Of a DNA stretch of 64,000 nucleotides, positions 60,024-64,000 are shown piece by piece. A program made the translations under genes and the position numbers. This DNA comes from an uncultured Eubacteriales bacterium. Its GTDB lineage: Bacteria > Bacillota > Clostridia > Oscillospirales > Acutalibacteraceae. Under the pieces are notes generated by a model. It ran no database searches. It was not told where the DNA came from and saw only the letters and a list, made by a program, of their open reading frames with translations. The stretch lies in NCBI GenBank assembly GCA_900315785.1, contig ONAL01000001.1, forward strand, positions 1 to 64,000, in the 5' to 3' direction. How positions within the stretch are numbered: the stretch's first letter is position 1; each line of letters opens with the position of its first letter.

Positions 60024-60454
60024 TTTATCATTTCCTTTAACGCGTCAATTGCAAGAAAATAGCTGAGCTTGCCGAAGCCCGCAATCTGTCCCTTGCATAC
60101 GGGAGCGATTACGGAAGTGTGGCGGAACTCCTCTCTTGCGTGAATATTGGACATATGAACCTCAATGAAGGGAACGTTTACGCTCGCGATTGCGTCTCTG
60201 AGAGCATAGCTGTAGTGAGTCAAGGCGCCCGCGTTGATGACAACGCCGCCGAAAACGCCGAGGGAATCGTGGATTCTGTCGATAAGGTCGCCCTCGTGGT
60301 TGCTCTGATATACCTGAGCCTCGAAGCCCTCGCCCTCAGCCTTTGCGATAATCTCGGCTGAAATACTCTCGGCGGTCTCCTCTCCGTATATTCCCTTTTC
60401 CCTGACGCCTACCATATTGAGGTTGGGTCCGAGTAAAACTAAAATCTTTTTCAT
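60020..60454 (-). CDS. aroQ: Type II 3-dehydroquinate dehydratase
   Basis: 144 residues. LGPNLNMVGVREKGIYG contains the catalytic Tyr in the flexible loop (with Arg), then INAGALTHYSYALRDA, and IEVHMSNIHAREEFRHTSV with the catalytic His. Third step of the shikimate pathway. AGGAG precedes ATG. It begins 22 bases after the rpsU terminator; its promoter is not obvious, so it may depend on read-through. Confidence 0.96.
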   Translation of the reverse strand: MKKILVLLGPNLNMVGVREKGIYGEETAESISAEIIAKAEGEGFEAQVYQSNHEGDLIDRIHDSLGVFGGVVINAGALTHYSYALRDAIASVNVPFIEVHMSNIHAREEFRHTSVIAPVCKGQIAGFGKLSYFLAIDALKEMIK

Positions 60455-60476
60455 AACAATTCTCCTGACAAAACAG

Positions 60477-60503
60477 AAAGCGGACAGAGTATCTGTCCGC
60501 TTT
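60477..60503 (-). terminator. Terminator of rpsU
   Basis: A perfect 12-bp stem (AAAGCGGACAGA with its complement, 3-nt loop) is followed by TTTCTGTTTTG on the minus strand, five bases after the rpsU stop. Confidence 0.8.
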
Positions 60504-60508
60504 AGAAA

Positions 60509-60685
60509 TTACCTATATTTGCGTTTACGAGCTGCTTCGGACTTTTTCTTACGCTTTACGGAAGGCTTTTCATACGCTTCTCTCTTGCGAACCTCAGCAA
60601 TAACGCCAGCTCTGGCACACTGTTTTTTGAATCTTCTTAAAGCGCTTTCAAGAGATTCATTTTCTTTAAGTCTTACCTCTGACAT
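60509..60685 (-). CDS. rpsU: 30S ribosomal protein S21
   Basis: 58 residues: [20 protein letters not shown] at the N-terminus, the helical KQCARAG motif and a basic C-terminal tail ([16 protein letters not shown]). S21 binds near the anti-Shine-Dalgarno end of 16S rRNA. GGGAGG precedes ATG. Small gene with its own promoter and terminator, between leuS and aroQ. The length is standard for Firmicutes. Confidence 0.97.
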   Translation of the reverse strand: MSEVRLKENESLESALRRFKKQCARAGVIAEVRKREAYEKPSVKRKKKSEAARKRKYR

Positions 60686-60739
60686 TGTCTATATCCCTCC
60701 CATCTTAAATGGGTAAATTTGCAAAATACTGCAGTAGTT

Positions 60740-60769
60740 ATTATACAACAAGTAGACATAAATTGTCAA
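60740..60769 (-). promoter_or_regulatory. Strong promoter for rpsU
   Basis: Minus-strand TTGACA (60769-60764) and TATAAT (60745-60740) are both consensus with 18-nt spacing, about 55 bases before the rpsU ATG. Confidence 0.75.
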
Positions 60770-60805
60770 GAGCTATCGAAAAAATAGTTAATAAATACTA
60801 ATTAC

Positions 60806-63217
60806 TTATTTTACGACTATGTTAACAATGCGTCCCTTGACGTATATTTCCTTAACAATGTTCTTGCCTTCGATTGCTTTTGCGACGTTTTCGTCACTTT
60901 TCGCAAGGCTGAGAACCTCGTCCTGCTCTGCGTCAACCGCGATGTTGAGCTTGGTCTTGATTCGACCGTTAACCTGTACGGCGATTTCGATTGTCTCCTC
61001 AACGCACTTGCTCTCGTCATACTCAGGCCAGCTCTGCTCGGCTACTATTCCCTCGCCTAACTTACAAGCGTCCCAGACTTCCTCTGTAACGTGAGGAGCA
61101 AAGGGATTGAGAAGGATTGAGAATACAGCGAGCTCTTTCTTTGAGATTGAGCCGAATGATGTTACATCGTTAATGAGCGACATAAGAGCCGCGATAGCTG
61201 TGTTGAACTTGATATTTTCGATATCGTCACCGACCTTCTTGATGGCCTTGTGGAAGGCGCTCTCAAGCTCGGGACGGATAGCGTCGCCGTCTGTGAGAAT
61301 TGTCTGGAGATTGTAGAAACGCTCGATAAATCTGCGGCAGCCTCTGATGCTTGAGGGGCTCCACGGAGCTGCTTTCTCAAAGTCGCCGATGAACATCTCA
61401 TAAAGACGCATTGTGTCCGCGCCGTACTCGTTTACGATATCGTCAGGGTTGACTACGTTGCCTCTGGACTTGGACATCTTCTCGCCGTTCTCGCCGAGAA
61501 TCATACCGTGGCTTGTACGCTTAGCGTAAGGCTCTGCTGTGGGAACTACGCCGAGGTCATAGAGGAACTTGTGCCAGAAACGGCTGTAGAGCAGATGAAG
61601 CGTTGTGTGCTCCATACCGCCGTTGTACCAGTCTACAGGAGACCAGTAGTTGAGCGCTTCCTTGGAAGCGAGCGCCTCGCTGTTGTGCGGGTCCATATAT
61701 CTGAGGAAGTACCAAGAGGAACCTGCCCACTGAGGCATTGTGTCAGTTTCTCTGACAGCCTTGCCGCCGCAGCAGGGACATGTGGTGTTAATCCAGTCGG
61801 TCATCTTGGCAAGCGGAGATTCGCCTGTATCTGTGGGCTCATAGGAATCTACCATAGGAAGCTTCAAGGGAAGCTCGCTCTCGTCAATCGGAACGTAGCC
61901 GCACTTGTCGCAGTGAACAATCGGGATAGGCTCGCCCCAATAACGCTGACGTGAGAATACCCAGTCACGGAGCTTATAGTTGACCTTGGCTCTGCCGATG
62001 TTGTTTTCCTCGAGCCAGGAAATCATCTTTGCCTTTGCGTCCTCAACGGAGAGACCTGTGATAAAGCCTGAGTTTACGAGCACGCCTGTAGCGCAGTCTG
62101 TGAACGCTTCCTTCTGAACGTCCTCGCCGCCCTTTACTACTTCGATAATGGGAAGGTCAAACTTCTTTGCGAACTCCCAGTCACGGGTATCGTGAGCGGG
62201 AACCGCCATAATCGCGCCTGTACCGTAGGAAACGAGAACATAGTCGGATACGAAAATCGGAATCTGAGTATCGTTAACGGGATTGATTGCCTCAACGCCC
62301 TTTAAGCGGATACCTGTCTTATCCTTGGCTACCTCTGTACGCTCAAAGTCAGACTTCTTTGAAGCCTGAAGCTGATAGTCGCGGATTTCGTCGATATTCT
62401 CGAGCTTGTCCGCCCACTTCTCGATAAGCGGATGCTCGGGAGAAATAACCATATATGTAGCGCCGAACAGTGTATCGCAGCGCGTAGTGTAAACTGTGAG
62501 AGTGTCGCCTGTGGTAGCCTTGAAGTCAACCTCAGCACCTGTGGAACGTCCAATCCAGTTCTTCTGCTGAGCCTTTACTCTGGGCGGATAGTCAACGAGA
62601 TCAAGGTCATTGATAAGTCTGTCGGCGTAGGCTGTGATTTTGAGCATCCACTGAGACTTAACCTTGTGGATAACCTCGCTGCCGCAGCGTTCGCAAACGC
62701 CGTTTACAACCTCCTCGTTAGCGAGTACGCACTTACACGAGGTACACCAGTTTACGTTCATTTCCTTCTTGTAAGCTAAGTTTTTCTTAAAGAGCTGAAG
62801 GAAAATCCACTGTGTCCACTTGTAATAGTCGGGGTCGGTTGTATTAATCTCACGGCTCCAGTCAAAGGAGATACCGAGAGACTGAATCTGTTTTTTAAAA
62901 CGAGCAATATTCTGCTTGGTTACGATTTCGGGATGGATGTGGTTCTTGATAGCGTAGTTCTCTGTCGGAAGTCCGAAAGCGTCCCAGCCGATAGGATAAA
63001 GCACGTTGTAGCCCTGGAGCCTTCTCTTACGGGCTACCGTGTCAAGCGCTGTATAAGGACGGGGATGTCCTACGTGAAGTCCCTGACCCGAGGGGTACGG
63101 GAACTCGATAAGAGCGTAAAACTTCTCCTTAGAGGTATCCTCGCTTGCGTGGAAAACACCTTTGTCCTCCCACACCTTCTGCCATTTGGGTTCGACGGTT
63201 TTATGATTATACTTCAT
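60806..63217 (-). CDS. leuS: Leucyl-tRNA synthetase
   Basis: 803 residues, bacterial LeuRS. HIGH motif as [11 protein letters not shown], the CP1 editing domain ([29 protein letters not shown]), KMSKS as [11 protein letters not shown], and the C-terminal anticodon and tail domains. ATG at 63217 ([13 protein letters not shown]) is chosen because GGAGG lies five bases before it; the upstream in-frame ATG is too close to the ribosome site. Follows rsfS by 16 bases, the frequent rsfS-leuS order. No T-box is seen upstream. Confidence 0.97.
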   Translation of the reverse strand: MKYNHKTVEPKWQKVWEDKGVFHASEDTSKEKFYALIEFPYPSGQGLHVGHPRPYTALDTVARKRRLQGYNVLYPIGWDAFGLPTENYAIKNHIHPEIVTKQNIARFKKQIQSLGISFDWSREINTTDPDYYKWTQWIFLQLFKKNLAYKKEMNVNWCTSCKCVLANEEVVNGVCERCGSEVIHKVKSQWMLKITAYADRLINDLDLVDYPPRVKAQQKNWIGRSTGAEVDFKATTGDTLTVYTTRCDTLFGATYMVISPEHPLIEKWADKLENIDEIRDYQLQASKKSDFERTEVAKDKTGIRLKGVEAINPVNDTQIPIFVSDYVLVSYGTGAIMAVPAHDTRDWEFAKKFDLPIIEVVKGGEDVQKEAFTDCATGVLVNSGFITGLSVEDAKAKMISWLEENNIGRAKVNYKLRDWVFSRQRYWGEPIPIVHCDKCGYVPIDESELPLKLPMVDSYEPTDTGESPLAKMTDWINTTCPCCGGKAVRETDTMPQWAGSSWYFLRYMDPHNSEALASKEALNYWSPVDWYNGGMEHTTLHLLYSRFWHKFLYDLGVVPTAEPYAKRTSHGMILGENGEKMSKSRGNVVNPDDIVNEYGADTMRLYEMFIGDFEKAAPWSPSSIRGCRRFIERFYNLQTILTDGDAIRPELESAFHKAIKKVGDDIENIKFNTAIAALMSLINDVTSFGSISKKELAVFSILLNPFAPHVTEEVWDACKLGEGIVAEQSWPEYDESKCVEETIEIAVQVNGRIKTKLNIAVDAEQDEVLSLAKSDENVAKAIEGKNIVKEIYVKGRIVNIVVK

Positions 63218-63233
63218 TTTACCCTCCATAAAA

Positions 63234-63587
63234 TTATTCTAATATATCCGATAAATCTACTTCCCTGCCGTCCTGCCAGAGGCGTTCAAGGTCGTAAAAA
63301 TCTCTTGCTTCTTCACTGAATACGTTAACGATAACATCGACATAGTCGAGCAGAATCCAGCTGTTTGAGCGGTGACCCTCGATGTGGTTAACCTCAATGC
63401 CGTTTTCGTTCATCTGGTACTCAACCTCGTCGGCAAGCGCCTTGACCTGGGTTGAGTTTCTGCCCGTAGCGATTACCATATAGTCCGCAAGAACGGTAAC
63501 GTCGGTGATTTCGATTACTTTAATATCAAGCCCGAGCTTGCTGTCAAGCGCCTTGGCTATTGTTAAAGCCTGCTCCTTTGTTGTCAT
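63234..63587 (-). CDS. rsfS: Ribosomal silencing factor RsfS (RsfA/YbeB)
   Basis: 117 residues. [29 protein letters not shown] and the end-piece [28 protein letters not shown] are family signatures. It binds L14 and blocks subunit joining when nutrients are short. Overlaps yqeK by four bases, the standard yqeK-rsfS pair, and precedes leuS. Confidence 0.96.
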   Translation of the reverse strand: MTTKEQALTIAKALDSKLGLDIKVIEITDVTVLADYMVIATGRNSTQVKALADEVEYQMNENGIEVNHIEGHRSNSWILLDYVDVIVNVFSEEARDFYDLERLWQDGREVDLSDILE

Positions 63588-64000
63588 AATAGCAGTCCTT
63601 TCTGATTGAGAGTAGTTAATATATCGTTATAGCAATCAATAGCGTTGCTATGTATCGGCAGCTTTCTTTCGGCAAGGTTCGTTATGGTAAACTGCAAGCC
63701 AAAGAGCATTGCGTCCTCAAGGTTATTATACGCTTTTTCGCGCATAATCTCAACTCCGTTGTAATCACGCTCGTCGCTGATAAAGTCAGCGGTAAAAATA
63801 ATCTTTTCAAGCAAAGACATTCCCGCTCTGCCTGTGGTGTGATACTTTATCGAGTTGACAATATCGTCGTCATCAATACCGAGCTGTCTTGCGTAAACAC
63901 TTCCCGCGAGCGCGTGCCAGAGCTTTGACGAAGCTTTTTCGGTAGCGTCCAGTATTATACCACCGCTTGAGATAATTTGCAACATCTCATCCTTGGGAAT
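63584..64000 (-). CDS. yqeK: YqeK-family HD-domain protein (5' end beyond window)
   Basis: Partial: the frame stays open to the window edge, with IPKDE before the first internal Met at 63985, so only the C-terminal ~138 residues are visible. They include LWHALAGSVYARQLG, IKYHTTGRAGMSLLEKIIFTADFISDERDYNG, an HD-type phosphohydrolase region (His and Asp ligands in YHTTG and TADFI). YqeK hydrolyses Ap4A in characterised homologues. Precedes rsfS with a four-base overlap. Confidence 0.9.
   Translation of the reverse strand: MPKDEMLQIISSGGIILDATEKASSKLWHALAGSVYARQLGIDDDDIVNSIKYHTTGRAGMSLLEKIIFTADFISDERDYNGVEIMREKAYNNLEDAMLFGLQFTITNLAERKLPIHSNAIDCYNDILTTLNQKGLLL

Noticed and set aside
63218..63233. 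T-box leader for leuS
   Set aside because: leuS follows rsfS by 16 bases, leaving no room for a leader.

Overview
This window is a gene-dense, low-to-moderate G+C Firmicute chromosome segment, most likely from a spore-forming anaerobic Clostridia of the Ruminococcus/Oscillospiraceae type. The evidence is the mix of genes: a V-type (A/V) ATPase operon with a Na+-type rotor motif, the SCIFF peptide and its radical-SAM maturase (a clostridial hallmark), DUF3783 and CD1247-type proteins, and sporulation genes (uninterrupted sigK with a pro-sequence, cwlD, a cwlJ/sleB-like hydrolase with gerQ, and yunB). No rRNA, prophage, insertion sequence or CRISPR array was seen. The genus is inference.

Layout. 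1-4000: tRNA-Ser(GGA), a TIGR01212-type radical SAM protein, DUF3783, an unrecognised helical protein and a secreted GH25 lysozyme with C-terminal Fn3-like domains. 4005-12540 (minus): nine-gene V-type ATPase operon H-I-K-E-C-F-A-B-D with a clear promoter. 12797-15142: tRNA-Ser(CGA), a germination pair (cwlJ-like, gerQ-like) and convergent hemW. 15393-25220 (plus): prfC, an Orn/Lys/Arg decarboxylase-like enzyme, scfA-scfB, then sigK, a YgjP-like metalloprotease, exonuclease III, yaiI-like, cwlD, radA and a DUF6873-like gene, several coupled by 4-base overlaps. 25221-25914 is the largest gene-free stretch and the most unusual part of the window. It is AT-rich and holds three tandem copies of a covarying double-stem element plus several related inverted repeats, all just upstream of a Xer-type tyrosine recombinase.

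26917-63985 (minus throughout): lysA, engB, lon, clpX, clpP and tig (proteostasis cluster); a phosphoesterase, thrC, an M19 dipeptidase, yraN-like, rnhB, rbgA, and two lepB copies flanking rplS; rluD-like, lspA, ileS, divIVA, ylmH, sepF, yggS and an HlyD-like adaptor (division and surface cluster); miaA, mutL, mutS, a Cys-tailed YlbF-family protein and miaB (tRNA modification and mismatch repair); yunB; a CD1247-type protein and efp; an M24 peptidase, aroQ and rpsU; leuS, rsfS and a yqeK truncated by the window edge.

Most of the content is housekeeping and confidently assignable. The observations most worth a second look are: (1) the three-copy structured repeat and palindromes next to the recombinase; (2) a SCIFF precursor with Gly where the characterised thioether acceptor Thr is expected; (3) hairpins that cover the translation start regions of sigK, cwlD and yunB, three sporulation genes; and (4) leader or attenuator-like structures before hemW, rplS and scfB. 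All functional statements come from reading the sequence and family knowledge; no search or folding program was run.
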